This document shows, piece after piece, positions 1 through 9,139 of a DNA stretch of 64,000 nt (position 1 is its first letter; every line of letters begins with the position of its first letter). The translations under genes were made by a program, and so were the position numbers. The notes under the pieces were generated by a model. The model was given only the letters and a program-made list of their open reading frames with translations, was not told the origin of the DNA and made no database searches. Source of the stretch: Streptomyces sp. NBC_00554 (GTDB lineage Bacteria > Actinomycetota > Actinomycetes > Streptomycetales > Streptomycetaceae); the NCBI RefSeq assembly GCF_041431135.1, contig NZ_CP107799.1:7254001-7318000 (forward strand), given 5' to 3'.

Positions 1-1156
1 CGCCGCCGATCAGACCGTTCACGATGGACTCGCCGACGACCTGCCGGGTGACCTTGCGGGACGGCCAGCCGAGCGCCTTGAGGGTGCCGAACTCACGCAC
101 CCGGCGGGAGACGGCGGAGGAGGTGAGCAGCGCCGCCACCAGGAACGCGGCGATGAGCACCGCGATGGACAGCCACTTGCCCACGCTGGTCGCGAGGTTG
201 GAGGCGGTGGACAGCGAACCCGAGACGGTGTCCGCGAGGTCGGCGGAGGTGGTGACCGTCGTACCCGAGATGTTCTTCTGGATGGTCGCCTTGACCGTGT
301 CGATCTGCTTCGAGTCGGTCGCCGTGACGTAGATCGTGGTGACCTGGTCGGCCGAGTCGGCCAGCGTCTGCGCCTGCTTCAGCGGCAGGTAGACGTCGGT
401 GGTCGACTCGCTGCTGTCGGGAGTCGCGATGCCGATGATGTCGTACTTGGTGTCGGAGATCGTGATCGTCTTGGCGATCGTGAGCTCGTTCTCCTTGGCG
501 TACGAGGCGCTGACCACCGCGACCTTCGAGTTGGTCTGCGCGGTCGTGAAGGTCTTGCCCGTGGTGATCTTCGATGTGGCGAGCGGGCCGAGGTCCTGGT
601 TGGTGACGTCGACGCCCGCGACGGTGTACGAGTTGACGTCGAAGTTGGCGCCGCCGCCCTGCACGCGCGGCTGGCCGGTGGACTGGCCGCCGCCCGGGCC
701 GCCCTGCTGCGAGTCGGAACCGGAGGTCGAGGACTCCGCCGTGCCCTGGGTGAAGGAACCGTCGACCTTGGTGACGTTCAGGCTCAGCGCGCCGACCGCG
801 CTCGCCACGCCCGTCTGCTTGGCGACGTCGGTGACGAGCGAGGCCTTCAGCGCCTGCCCGCCCTGCGTCATCACGCGGTCCGAGCTCTGGGTGTCGTCGC
901 TGTCGGAGCCCGCGTCGAACTCGAACCGGGGCCTGCCCGACTCGCTGTCCGTGGGTGCTGCCTGGGCCTTGGTGACGGTCATGTCGGTGCCGAGCCCGTA
1001 CAGCGACTTCAGGACCTTGTCCTGGGCCTGTGTCATGCCGGCCGACACCGAGTTGACGGTGATGACCAGCGCAATACCGAGCGCCAGACCCAGGGCGATG
1101 ACCAGGGCCGCCTTCTTGCGCCGGCTCAGCTCACGCTTGAGATAGATGCCAAACAT
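1..1156 (-). CDS. ABC transporter permease, MacB/FtsX type (C-terminal part beyond window)
   Basis: Reading leftward from an ATG at 1156 the frame stays open to the window edge, giving at least 385 residues. An N-terminal membrane segment (about residues 14-38) is followed by a long extracytoplasmic domain rich in Thr/Ser/Asp, as in the MacB periplasmic core. A second membrane segment begins near residue 325 and runs into the FtsX-type motif REFGTLKALGW at the inner face. MacB-like permeases work with a separate ATPase to export peptides or lipids, or to perform mechanotransmission; the partner should lie to the left. The start is supported by GAGGAA seven bases upstream. The substrate cannot be told from sequence. 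Confidence 0.85.
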   Translation of the reverse strand, partial: MFGIYLKRELSRRKKAALVIALGLALGIALVITVNSVSAGMTQAQDKVLKSLYGLGTDMTVTKAQAAPTDSESGRPRFEFDAGSDSDDTQSSDRVMTQGGQALKASLVTDVAKQTGVASAVGALSLNVTKVDGSFTQGTAESSTSGSDSQQGGPGGGQSTGQPRVQGGGANFDVNSYTVAGVDVTNQDLGPLATSKITTGKTFTTAQTNSKVAVVSASYAKENELTIAKTITISDTKYDIIGIATPDSSESTTDVYLPLKQAQTLADSADQVTTIYVTATDSKQIDTVKATIQKNISGTTVTTSADLADTVSGSLSTASNLATSVGKWLSIAVLIAAFLVAALLTSSAVSRRVREFGTLKALGWPSRKVTRQVVGESIVNGLIGG

Positions 1157-1576
1157 CCCGTTCCTCAAAGGTTCTTGGCGCCCGCTGTGGGCGCGGCCAC
1201 AAGCTATGGAGAAACCTTTGAGTCGGGCTGAGTAAGTGATGTGTAAGGGCTGAGAAAGTGAGGCCCGTCATAAATGTTCCATCAGACAGCTGATTCCTAA
1301 GCTCCCTAGGGCTTAATGCCAGGTAGTGACTGTTGAGTGGGTTCTTGGTGAAGAACAGCGGGCCCGCCCGGTGCGTATCTCCCGGTGGGACGGTGGATGG
1401 GCGTACGGGGCGGGTCCGTGCCTTTTCCGCATGGGCCCGCGCTCTTTTCACATGGCGCCGCGTGCCGCCGCTGCCGGGTTCCCACCCGCTGCCTTTGCGG
1501 TTTCTTTGGAAGTGCAGTGGATTTTCTTTGTCACCCCGCCGTCGGGTGTCACAGACTGCCTTTGTACGGTCCCGGG
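1157..1576. other. Divergent intergenic region, permease / carboxypeptidase
   Basis: There is no convincing gene here. The region holds the two divergent promoters. Near 1298-1315 lies a partly palindromic sequence, TAAGC-N8-GCTTA, around a central CCTAGG. A TANNNT hexamer at 1565-1570 sits six bases before the carboxypeptidase ATG, the layout of a leaderless transcript. Confidence 0.5.
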
Positions 1577-2725
1577 ATGCGTGATTCCACCCGGCTCTCC
1601 CGTCGTGCCGCCCTCGGCCTTGCCGCGGCCGCCGTCCCGCTGGCCGCCGCCGCCCCCGCCTCGGCGGCCACCACGATCGGCGGTGAGCGGCTCGCCCGCA
1701 CCGGCGTCCAGGTGAGCGGCGCCTCGGGCCTGCCCAGGGGCCTCACCGCCCGCTCCTGGCTCGTCGCGGACCACGACAGCGGCGAGGTGCTCGCCTCGTA
1801 CAACGCGCACCGGCGCCTCGCGCCCGCGTCCACCCTGAAGATGCTGTTCGCGGACACGGTCCTCGAGAAGTTCGAGCGGACCGAGAAGCACAAGGTGACC
1901 GCCGCCGACCTGGCGGGGATTCCCTCGGGCTCCAGCCTCGTCGGCATCCAGGCCGGAACCACGTACACCGTCGAGGAGTTGTGGCTCGGCGTCTTCCTGC
2001 GCTCCGGCAACGACGCGGTGCACGTGCTCAGTCACATGAACGGCGGTCTCGACGAGACGGTCGCGCAGATGCAGGCCAGGGCCGAGGATCTGCAGGCCCT
2101 GGACACCAAGGTGGTCAGCCCCGACGGCTTCGACCACGAGGGCCAGCTGTCCTCCGCGTACGACCTGACCCTCTTCGCCCGGCACGGCCTCGCCGACACC
2201 GACTTCCGCGCCTACTGCTCGACGAAGACCGCCGACTTCCCGGCCGGCGGCAAGAAGACCTTCCAGATCCAGAACACCGACCGCCTGCTGACGGGCGCGG
2301 ACGGCGTGGCGGCGTACGACGGCCTGATCGGTGTCAAGAACGGTTACACGAGCAACGCGGGCAACACCTTCACCGGCGCGGCGACCCGCGACGGGCGGAC
2401 CCTCCTCGTCACGGTGCTGCACCCGGAGAGCGGCGGCAGCGGCGTCTACGAGGAGACGGCCGCGCTGCTCGACTGGGGGTTCGGGAAAGGGGCCGGCGCC
2501 AAGTCCGTGGGCACGCTGGTCGAACCGCTCAGCGAGGGGGGCGGCGCGAGCGTGACGCCCACACGGAAGGGGGCGGCCGGTGCTTCCGCTTCCAGCAAGG
2601 CGGAGCAGTCCTCGTGGGGGATGGCCGGAGGGGCCGGGGGAGCCGTCGTGCTGCTCGCGGGCGCGCTCGCCGTGCGCAGTCGCAGCCGTGGACGCGGTTC
2701 CGGGGGCGGCAGTCATCGCCGCTGA
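1577..2725 (+). CDS. Serine-type D-alanyl-D-alanine carboxypeptidase (penicillin-binding protein)
   Basis: This 382-aa protein trims the terminal D-Ala from peptidoglycan stem peptides outside the membrane. The three penicillin-binding motifs are present: STLK at residues 85-88 (nucleophile Ser85, Lys88), SGN at 143-145, and KNG at 254-256 in place of the usual KTG. The N-terminus has a Tat-like signal (SRRAALGL followed by an alanine-rich core, cleavage near residue 31). The C-terminus has a glycine/alanine membrane segment followed by Arg-rich cytoplasmic residues, so the protein is membrane anchored. The ATG at 1577 was preferred over upstream in-frame starts because the signal peptide begins there. 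It has no ribosome site, but TACGGT lies six bases upstream, suggesting a leaderless mRNA. Confidence 0.92.
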   Translation: MRDSTRLSRRAALGLAAAAVPLAAAAPASAATTIGGERLARTGVQVSGASGLPRGLTARSWLVADHDSGEVLASYNAHRRLAPASTLKMLFADTVLEKFERTEKHKVTAADLAGIPSGSSLVGIQAGTTYTVEELWLGVFLRSGNDAVHVLSHMNGGLDETVAQMQARAEDLQALDTKVVSPDGFDHEGQLSSAYDLTLFARHGLADTDFRAYCSTKTADFPAGGKKTFQIQNTDRLLTGADGVAAYDGLIGVKNGYTSNAGNTFTGAATRDGRTLLVTVLHPESGGSGVYEETAALLDWGFGKGAGAKSVGTLVEPLSEGGGASVTPTRKGAAGASASSKAEQSSWGMAGGAGGAVVLLAGALAVRSRSRGRGSGGGSHRR

Positions 2726-2921
2726 CGGACGCGGAGGGTTCCTTTGTGGTGCAGCCGTCCGCGGACCGGTGCATACCCCGCGGTCCCGCGCGAGGTCCGC
2801 CCCCATCCCGGGCCGCGGACGGCTGCTCCTCCCCCCTCGGTATGGTCCGTGGTGTGCACCGTGGCCGTACCGAAGTCTCGTGCTCCAAGTGTGAAGCTCT
2901 GATGGAGGAGATGTTGAGCAT

Positions 2922-2939
2922 AAGCCCGCTACCGGGCTT
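2922..2939. terminator. Small hairpin after the carboxypeptidase gene
   Basis: AAGCCCG and CGGGCTT form a 7-bp stem around a 4-base loop, followed by a short T run. It lies between the end of the carboxypeptidase gene and the convergent SDR gene and is probably a terminator. The rest of 2726-3016 shows no gene. Confidence 0.45.
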
Positions 2940-3016
2940 TATGGTCCGGAGGTTCAGCTTCCGTTTGTGCAAGTTGAGGAGTTGACGAGGCGGGTGCGGG
3001 ACGAGGGGTGGACTTT

Positions 3017-3775
3017 TCAGCCGCGTCCCACGTACGGCATCGCCGTCGCGAGGACCGTCGCGAACTGCACGTTCGCCTCCAGGGGCAGCTCCGCCATGTG
3101 CCGCACCGTGCGCGCCACATCGGCCACGTCCATCACCGGTTCGACCGCCGTCTCCCCGTTCGCCTGGAGGGTTCCGGTTCGCATGCGCTCGGTCATGTCG
3201 GTCGCCGCGTTGCCGATGTCGATCTGACCGCAGGCGATCCGGTACGGACGCCCGTCCAGGGACAGCGACTTGGTCAGGCCGGTCAGCGCGTGCTTGGTCG
3301 CCGTGTACGCGATGGAGTGCGGGCGGGGCGTGTGCGCGGAGATCGAACCGTTGTTGATGATCCGGCCGCCCTGCGGGTCCTGCTCCTTCATCCGCCGGTA
3401 CGCCGCCTGCGCACAGAGGAACGCGCCGTTGAGGTTGGTGTCCACGACGTGCCGCCAGGCCTCGAACGGCAGCTCTTCGAACGGGACGCCGCCGGGGCCG
3501 AACGTGCCGGCGTTGTTGAAGAGCAGGTCGAGCCGCCCGAAGCGGTCGTGTACGGCCGCGAAGAGGGCGTCGACGTCATCGGGGCGCGAGACATCGGTCC
3601 GTACGGCGATCGTGGGCCCCTCGGGGGCGAGGGCGGCCGTCTCCTCCAGGGTCTGGGGCCGGCGTCCGGCGAGCGCCACCGACCAGCCGGTGCGCAGCAG
3701 TTCCACCGCCACCGCGCGGCCGATGCCGGAGCCCGCCCCGGTCACCACCGCGATCTTCGTTTGCATGGCATTCAT
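3017..3775 (-). CDS. SDR family NAD(P)-dependent oxidoreductase
   Basis: This 252-aa classical short-chain dehydrogenase has an N-terminal Rossmann motif, VVTGAGSGIGRA (about residues 10-21), the structural NNAG (about 88-91), and the catalytic Ser/Tyr/Lys set with YTATK in the middle third. Such enzymes oxidise or reduce alcohols or ketones on small molecules in the cytoplasm; the substrate is not predictable here. Two start codons are possible, 3775 (MNAMQTK) and 3766 (MQTK). A TACGCT hexamer eight bases before 3775 would fit a nearly leaderless start. It is divergent from phoD and has no obvious operon partner. Confidence 0.85.
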   Translation of the reverse strand: MNAMQTKIAVVTGAGSGIGRAVAVELLRTGWSVALAGRRPQTLEETAALAPEGPTIAVRTDVSRPDDVDALFAAVHDRFGRLDLLFNNAGTFGPGGVPFEELPFEAWRHVVDTNLNGAFLCAQAAYRRMKEQDPQGGRIINNGSISAHTPRPHSIAYTATKHALTGLTKSLSLDGRPYRIACGQIDIGNAATDMTERMRTGTLQANGETAVEPVMDVADVARTVRHMAELPLEANVQFATVLATAMPYVGRG

Positions 3776-3920
3776 GGCCCCGCAGCGTACGTGAGGCTTC
3801 CGGTGGGGTCCGCCTTGCGGAACTCATCAGTCCGCCATCTGGCTGTTGTGTACGCGCCAATCCCACGTTGACCCCGGCCACTCCAATGACAGGCACCACA
3901 ACTGTCAGGGGAGGGCCAAG

Positions 3921-5567
3921 ATGACACCCGCAGCCCACAAGCATCCGTCTCCGCACGCCCCCGAACTCCGCGCCGTCGCCCGTCACATCGGGCGCCGCCG
4001 CTTCCTCACCGCCACCGGCGCGGCCGCCGCGCTCGCCTTCGCCGTCAACCTGCCGACCGCAGGCGTGGCGAGCGCCGCCGAACTCGACGCGGCGAAGATC
4101 ACCGAAGACCCCTTCACGCTCGGCGTCGCCTCGGGCGACCCGCAGCCCGGCTCCGTCCTCCTGTGGACGCGACTCGCCCCCGTGCCGTACCAGGCCGACG
4201 GCGGGCTGCCCGCCGAACGCGTCACCGTGCACTGGGAGTTGGCCCACGACGACCGGTTCCGCCGGATCGTCAGGCGCGGCACGGCCACCGCACACCCCGA
4301 GTTCGACCACACCGTGCACGTCGAGGTCGGCCACCTCGCCGCCGACCGGGTCTTCTACTACCGCTTCAAGGCGGGCAGTTGGATCAGCGAGACCGGCCGC
4401 ACCCGCACAGTGCCCGCCACCCACGCCCAGGTGTCCGGCCTCAAGTTCGCCGCCGTCTCCTGCCAGGCCTACACCGACGGCTACTTCACCGCGTACGGCC
4501 ATCTCGCCGAGGACGACGTCGACGTGGTCTTCCACCTCGGCGACTACCTGTACGAGTACGCGGTCAACTCCGTCGGCGGCTACCGCAATTACACCGACCG
4601 GGTGCTCCCCGACCTCTTCAACCACGAGACCGTGAACCTGGAGGACTACCGCCTGCGGTACGCCCTCTATAAGTCCGACCCCGATCTGCGCGCCGCGCAC
4701 GCCGCGCACCCCTTCGTCGTCACCTGGGACGACCACGAGACCGAGAACAACTACGCCGACGACATCCCCGAGAACGACGTACCGCCGGAGGAGTTCCTGC
4801 TGCGCCGCGCCGCCGCGTACCGCGCGTACTGGGAGAACCAGCCGCTGCGCCGCCCGCAGCAGCCGGAAGGGCCCGACATGCAGCTGTACCGGCGGCTGCG
4901 CTGGGGCCGGCTCGCCCAGTTCGACATCCTCGACACCCGGCAGTACCGCTCCGACCAGGCGTACGGCGACGGCCTCGACCTGCCGGGCCCCGAGATCGAC
5001 GACCCGGCGCGCACGATGACCGGCGAGACGCAGGAGCGGTGGCTGCTCGACGGCTGGCGCGGCTCACGGGCCCTGTGGAACGTCGTCCCGCAGCAGGTGA
5101 ACTTCGCGCAGCGCAAGCTCGACCTCACGAACCCGGCACGGCTGTCGATGGACTCCTGGGACGGCTACCGGGCCTCGCGCCGCCGGATCCTCGACGGGGC
5201 CAAGTCCGCCGGGATCGAGAACCTGATGGTCCTCACCGGCGACGTGCACGTCGCGTACGCCTACGACATCAAGGACGACTTCGACGACCCCGCTTCCAGC
5301 ACCCTCGGCACGGAGATCGTCGCCACGTCGATCTCGAGCGGCCGCGACGGCGCCGACAAGCCCTCGACCTGGGACACGTACACGGGAGCCAACCCGCACA
5401 TGAAGCTCTACAACGGGCGGCGCGGCTATGTGACGGTCGAGCTGGGGCGGGAGCTTGCGCGGGCCGACTTCAAGACGGTGACGGCCGTGACCACGCCGGG
5501 TGCTCCGATCACGACGGCGGCTTCGTTCGTGACGGAGGTGGGCGACCAGGGGCTGAAGCCGGCCTGA
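3921..5567 (+). CDS. phoD: Alkaline phosphatase D (PhoD family), Tat-exported
   Basis: This 548-aa secreted phosphoesterase of the PhoD family releases phosphate from phosphomono- and diesters using Fe/Ca cofactors. It starts with a twin-arginine signal (RRRFLTATG, then a hydrophobic alanine-rich stretch, cleavage near ASAA at residues 50-54). It then has the PhoD N-terminal domain (PFTLGVASGDPQPGSVLLWTRL) and the metallophosphatase domain with HLGDYLYEY, VTWDDHETENNYADD and VLTGDVHVAYA, which carry the metal ligands. The ATG at 3921 is preceded by GGGGAGGG and opens directly onto the Tat signal. PhoD genes in Streptomyces usually belong to the PhoP regulon, but I did not find convincing PHO boxes in the 145 bp upstream. 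Confidence 0.93.
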   Translation: MTPAAHKHPSPHAPELRAVARHIGRRRFLTATGAAAALAFAVNLPTAGVASAAELDAAKITEDPFTLGVASGDPQPGSVLLWTRLAPVPYQADGGLPAERVTVHWELAHDDRFRRIVRRGTATAHPEFDHTVHVEVGHLAADRVFYYRFKAGSWISETGRTRTVPATHAQVSGLKFAAVSCQAYTDGYFTAYGHLAEDDVDVVFHLGDYLYEYAVNSVGGYRNYTDRVLPDLFNHETVNLEDYRLRYALYKSDPDLRAAHAAHPFVVTWDDHETENNYADDIPENDVPPEEFLLRRAAAYRAYWENQPLRRPQQPEGPDMQLYRRLRWGRLAQFDILDTRQYRSDQAYGDGLDLPGPEIDDPARTMTGETQERWLLDGWRGSRALWNVVPQQVNFAQRKLDLTNPARLSMDSWDGYRASRRRILDGAKSAGIENLMVLTGDVHVAYAYDIKDDFDDPASSTLGTEIVATSISSGRDGADKPSTWDTYTGANPHMKLYNGRRGYVTVELGRELARADFKTVTAVTTPGAPITTAASFVTEVGDQGLKPA

Positions 5568-5583
5568 GGTCCTGCTAGGACCT
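5567..5583. terminator. Bidirectional hairpin between convergent genes
   Basis: AGGTCCT and AGGACCT pair perfectly around GCT, directly between the stop codons of phoD and the convergent Gfo/Idh/MocA gene. Confidence 0.55.
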
Positions 5584-5586
5584 GTC

Positions 5587-6588
5587 CTAGTCGGTCTCGC
5601 TGGGATAGCGGACGCCGATGCGGTCCCGGATCGTGTCGAGCGTCCGCATCACGGCGAGGGTGCCGTCGAGGGGGACGAGCGGGGACTCGGTCTCGCCGGC
5701 GCGCAGGGCTCGCATGACCTCGGCGGCCTCGTGCCTGAGGCTGTTGCGGGGTCCGTGCGTCGGCTCGGCCGTGAACTCCTCCGGGTCGCGGCCGTCGCGG
5801 TGCAGGACGAAACGGTCCGCGAAGAAGAAGCCGTCGGGGATGTCGATGCGGCCCGCGGAGCCGGTGACCGAGGCGGCGACGGGGGTGCCGCCGTGAATGG
5901 AGCAGTGCACCGAAGCGAGAGCACCGCTCTCCCAAGAGAGCAGTGCACCCGTCTGGAGATCAACGCCCTCGTCGGAGAGCACCGCTCTCGCGGCGATGTC
6001 CGAGGGCTCCCCGAGCAGCAGCTGCGCGAACGACACCGGGTAGACACCGAGATCGAGAAGCGCGCCGCCACCCTGCGCCGGGTCACGCAACCGGTGCGAG
6101 GGCGGGAAGGGCCCTGCCAGCCCGAAGTCGGCCTGCACGGTGCGCACGTCACCGATCACACCGTCGTCGACGAGCGCCTTGAGCCGCCGGATGACGGGAT
6201 TGCAGTACATCCACATGGCCTCCATCAGGAACCGGTCGTGCCGCCGCGCGAGCGCGACCAGCTCCTCCGCCTCGCCCGAGTTCAGCGTGAACGCCTTCTC
6301 GCACAGCACATGGCGCCCCGCCTCCAGACACATCCCGGCCGCGGCCCGGTGCGCCGAGTGCGGAGTGGCGACGTACACGATGTCGACGTCCGCGTCCTCG
6401 GCGAGCGACGCCCAGTCCCCGTACGCCTTCGGTATCCCGAACCGTTCCGCGAACGCCTTCGCCGAGGCGTCCGTCCGCGAGGCCACGGCCACCACCTCGG
6501 CGTCCGCCATGTCCACCAGGTCCGCCGTGAACGCCGCAGCGATCCCGCCCGTCGCCAGAATCCCCCACCGCACGCGATCCACTGCCAT
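5587..6588 (-). CDS. Gfo/Idh/MocA family oxidoreductase
   Basis: This 333-aa NAD(P)-dependent sugar or cyclitol dehydrogenase-like protein has an N-terminal Rossmann fold beginning VRWGILATGGIAAAF. The family's EKAFTLN segment follows near residues 95-101; its Glu-Lys is the canonical catalytic/cofactor pair. The C-terminal half is the alpha/beta substrate domain with DLGVYPVSFAQLLLGEP. The start at 6588 was chosen because GAGGGACCGGGG lies just before it and the Rossmann fold begins a few residues later. The substrate is unknown. It is divergent from the MFS exporter, sharing a promoter region of about 90 bp. Confidence 0.88.
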   Translation of the reverse strand: MAVDRVRWGILATGGIAAAFTADLVDMADAEVVAVASRTDASAKAFAERFGIPKAYGDWASLAEDADVDIVYVATPHSAHRAAAGMCLEAGRHVLCEKAFTLNSGEAEELVALARRHDRFLMEAMWMYCNPVIRRLKALVDDGVIGDVRTVQADFGLAGPFPPSHRLRDPAQGGGALLDLGVYPVSFAQLLLGEPSDIAARAVLSDEGVDLQTGALLSWESGALASVHCSIHGGTPVAASVTGSAGRIDIPDGFFFADRFVLHRDGRDPEEFTAEPTHGPRNSLRHEAAEVMRALRAGETESPLVPLDGTLAVMRTLDTIRDRIGVRYPSETD

Positions 6589-6680
6589 CCCCGGTCCCTC
6601 GCTCTGTGACCTCTGTGACCCCGAACACTCTGTTCGAACTGAGAGCATAGGTGGCGGATTACTCGGAGAGGGAGGGGCAC

Positions 6681-8009
6681 ATGCCCGAGCGTGGCCGTAC
6701 CACGCGGGACCAGGAGAGCCCGGAGGGCGACATAGCGAAGACGGCGGTAGCCGTACCGCCGGGCGTACGGGACACCGCCGCCCTCCGCCGCACCGGACTC
6801 CTCGTCACCCTGATCCTCGGCGGGCTCGCCGCCACGCCCCCGCTCGCGATGGACATGTACCTCCCGGCGCTGCCGGAGGTCACGAACTCCCTGCACGCCC
6901 CCGCCGCGACCGTGCAGCTCACCCTCACCGCCTGCCTCGCGGGCATGGCGTTCGGACAGCTGGTCGTCGGCCCGATGAGCGACAAGTGGGGGCGGCGCAG
7001 GCCACTGCTCGTGGGCCTGCTCGGCTACATCGTCGCCACCGCCCTCTGCGCCGTCGCCCCGAACATCGAAACCCTCGTCGCCTTCCGCCTGGCCCAGGGC
7101 CTCGCGGGCGCGGCCGGAATCGTCATCGCGCGGGCGGTCGTACGCGATCTGCACGACGGCATGGCGATGGCCCGCTTCTTCTCCACGCTCATGCTGATCT
7201 CCGGCGTCGCCCCGATCATCGCGCCGCTCATCGGCGGCCAGGTCCTGCGCGTCACCGACTGGCGGGGCGTGTTCGTGGTCCTCACGGTGGTCGGCATCGC
7301 GCTCACCGCGGTCGTCTGGTTCCGGCTGCCCGAGACCCTCCCGCCCGGTGAGCGGCACAGCGGCGGCGTGGGCGAGGCGCTGCGCGCGATGCGCGGACTG
7401 CTCGCCGACCGGATCTTCGCGGGCTACATGCTCACCGGCGGGTTCACCTTCGCCGCGTTGTTCGCGTACATCTCCGCCTCGCCCTTCGTGATCCAGGAGA
7501 TCTACGGCGCCTCCCCGCAGACCTTCAGCCTGCTCTTCGGCGTCAACTCCGTCGGCCTGGTGATCGTCGGCCAGATCAACGGCAAGATCCTGGTCGGCCG
7601 GGTCGGTCTCGACAAGGTTCTCGCCGTCGGCCTCGCGGTCATCGCGCTCGCCGCGACCGCGCTGCTGCTGATGTCCACCGGCGTCCTCGGCGAGGCCGGG
7701 CTCGTTCCGGTCGCCGCCGCGCTGTTCGTGCTGATGTCCGCGATGGGCGTGGCCCTGCCCAACACCCAGGCACTCGCGCTGATGCGCGTCCGGCACGCCG
7801 CGGGTTCCGCTTCCGCGCTCCTGGGCACCTCCTCCTTCCTCGTCGGCGCGATCGCCTCACCCCTCGTCGGCATCGCCGGGGAGCGCACCGCCGTCCCGAT
7901 GGCCGTCGTCCAACTGGCCGCAGTACTGGTGGCGGCCGCCTGCTTCGTGGGACTGTGCCGTCCCTGGCAGGGAAGACGCACATCGGACGGAAAGGCGGCG
8001 GACAGCTGA
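6681..8009 (+). CDS. Bcr/CflA family multidrug MFS transporter
   Basis: This 442-aa drug:proton antiporter of the DHA1 group has twelve predicted membrane segments. The family signature MDMYLPALPEV follows the first helix, and the loop 2-3 motif GPMSDKWGRR is clear. The start at 6681 is preceded by GGGAGGGG; an in-frame GTG at 6651 would add ten residues and lacks such a site. Bcr/CflA proteins export antibiotics such as bicyclomycin or chloramphenicol. The stop overlaps the likely reading frame of the next gene, a beta-lactamase-like hydrolase, so the two may be co-transcribed. Confidence 0.9.
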   Translation: MPERGRTTRDQESPEGDIAKTAVAVPPGVRDTAALRRTGLLVTLILGGLAATPPLAMDMYLPALPEVTNSLHAPAATVQLTLTACLAGMAFGQLVVGPMSDKWGRRRPLLVGLLGYIVATALCAVAPNIETLVAFRLAQGLAGAAGIVIARAVVRDLHDGMAMARFFSTLMLISGVAPIIAPLIGGQVLRVTDWRGVFVVLTVVGIALTAVVWFRLPETLPPGERHSGGVGEALRAMRGLLADRIFAGYMLTGGFTFAALFAYISASPFVIQEIYGASPQTFSLLFGVNSVGLVIVGQINGKILVGRVGLDKVLAVGLAVIALAATALLLMSTGVLGEAGLVPVAAALFVLMSAMGVALPNTQALALMRVRHAAGSASALLGTSSFLVGAIASPLVGIAGERTAVPMAVVQLAAVLVAAACFVGLCRPWQGRRTSDGKAADS

Positions 8010-9136
8010 GCGCACCGAGACTGCGCATCGACTCACCGGAACGGGCCGGGCTCGACCCCGGAGAACTGAAGCATCTCGTACGGGAGGTCCACGCCCTCAC
8101 GGGCGGGGCGGACCCCTGGGCCGCGGGCGCCGTGCTGGTCGCCGGGCGCGGCCCGGTCATCGCCGTCGAAGAGGCCGCGGGGTGGGCGGTCCGCTACGCC
8201 TCCTACGACCAGGAGACGGACACGGGGGTCGAACTGCCGCCCGGGGCACGGGTTCCCATGACCGCCCACACCCCCTTCGACCTCGCCTCCCTCACCAAGC
8301 TGTTCACGGCGGTCGCCGCGGTGCAGCAGCTGGAGCGGGGCACGCTCGGCATCGACGCGCGGGTCGGCGCGTATCTGCCGGACTTCCGGGCGGCCGCCGA
8401 ACACGGCATCACCGTACGGCAGTTGCTCACCCACACCTCCGGGCTGCGGCCCGAACTCCCGCTGTACGACTGCCCGGACGACCGGGCGCGGCTCACCATG
8501 CTCCGTGCGGAGGCGCCGGTGTCGGAGCCGGGGGAGTACGTCTACTCGGACGTGAATCTGCTCCTCCTCCAGTACGTCCTTGAGCGCACCACCGGGCGAG
8601 CCCTTGACGTCCTCGTGCGTGACGGGATCACCCGGCCGCTCGGGATGACGGCCACCCGCTTCGGGCCGTGTCCGGGGGCCGCGGCGACGGAGGATCAGCG
8701 GTGGCCGTGGGCCAAGGCCGACCGGGGCATGCTCCGTGGTGTCGTCCACGACGAGAACGCCTGGGCCCTCGGGGGTGTGGCCGGTCATGCCGGCCTCTTC
8801 TCCACGGGCCGCGACCTCGCCGTCTTCTGCCGCACCCTCCTCGCGGGCGGCTCCTACGGCCCCGCCCGCATCCTCGGCCCCGACTTCGTCGAACTCATGC
8901 TCACCCCGCCCGGTCTCGGCTTCGCCCTCGACCAGGCCTGGTTCATGGGCGGGCTCGCGGGGCGCGGTGCGGCGGGGCACACGGGGTTCACGGGGACGTC
9001 GCTGGTGCTGGATCCGGCGACGGACACGTTCGTGGTGCTGCTGGCGAATACGGTGCATCCGCGGCGCCGGGCCGCCGACAACGCGCCAAGGGCGGCGGTG
9101 GGGACTCGGGTGGCTCGGGCGGTGCGGGGGACTTGA
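7955..9136 (+). CDS. Serine hydrolase, class C beta-lactamase / esterase family
   Basis: This protein of up to 393 aa has the penicillin-recognising fold: SLTK (Ser nucleophile and Lys, about residues 111-114 from this start), YSDVN (Tyr-x-Asn box) and HTG in place of KTG near the C-terminus. It has no signal peptide, so it probably acts in the cytoplasm as an esterase, D-amino peptidase or similar enzyme rather than as a secreted beta-lactamase. The start is uncertain. The first GTG at 7955 overlaps the MFS gene by 55 bases. A CTG at 8006, preceded by a purine-rich stretch and overlapping the MFS stop codon, would give a protein about 17 residues shorter. Confidence 0.8.
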   Translation: MPSLAGKTHIGRKGGGQLSAPRLRIDSPERAGLDPGELKHLVREVHALTGGADPWAAGAVLVAGRGPVIAVEEAAGWAVRYASYDQETDTGVELPPGARVPMTAHTPFDLASLTKLFTAVAAVQQLERGTLGIDARVGAYLPDFRAAAEHGITVRQLLTHTSGLRPELPLYDCPDDRARLTMLRAEAPVSEPGEYVYSDVNLLLLQYVLERTTGRALDVLVRDGITRPLGMTATRFGPCPGAAATEDQRWPWAKADRGMLRGVVHDENAWALGGVAGHAGLFSTGRDLAVFCRTLLAGGSYGPARILGPDFVELMLTPPGLGFALDQAWFMGGLAGRGAAGHTGFTGTSLVLDPATDTFVVLLANTVHPRRRAADNAPRAAVGTRVARAVRGT

Positions 9137-9139
9137 GGG

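Noticed and set aside
1131..1451. A 106-codon minus-strand frame before the permease
   Set aside because: Its sequence lacks any motif, it overlaps the permease start, and it covers the divergent promoters.
3776..3920. PHO box (GTTCACC-type direct repeats) upstream of phoD
   Set aside because: Only a single weak GTTGACC match is present and no 11-bp repeated unit could be seen, so I do not call a PhoP site.
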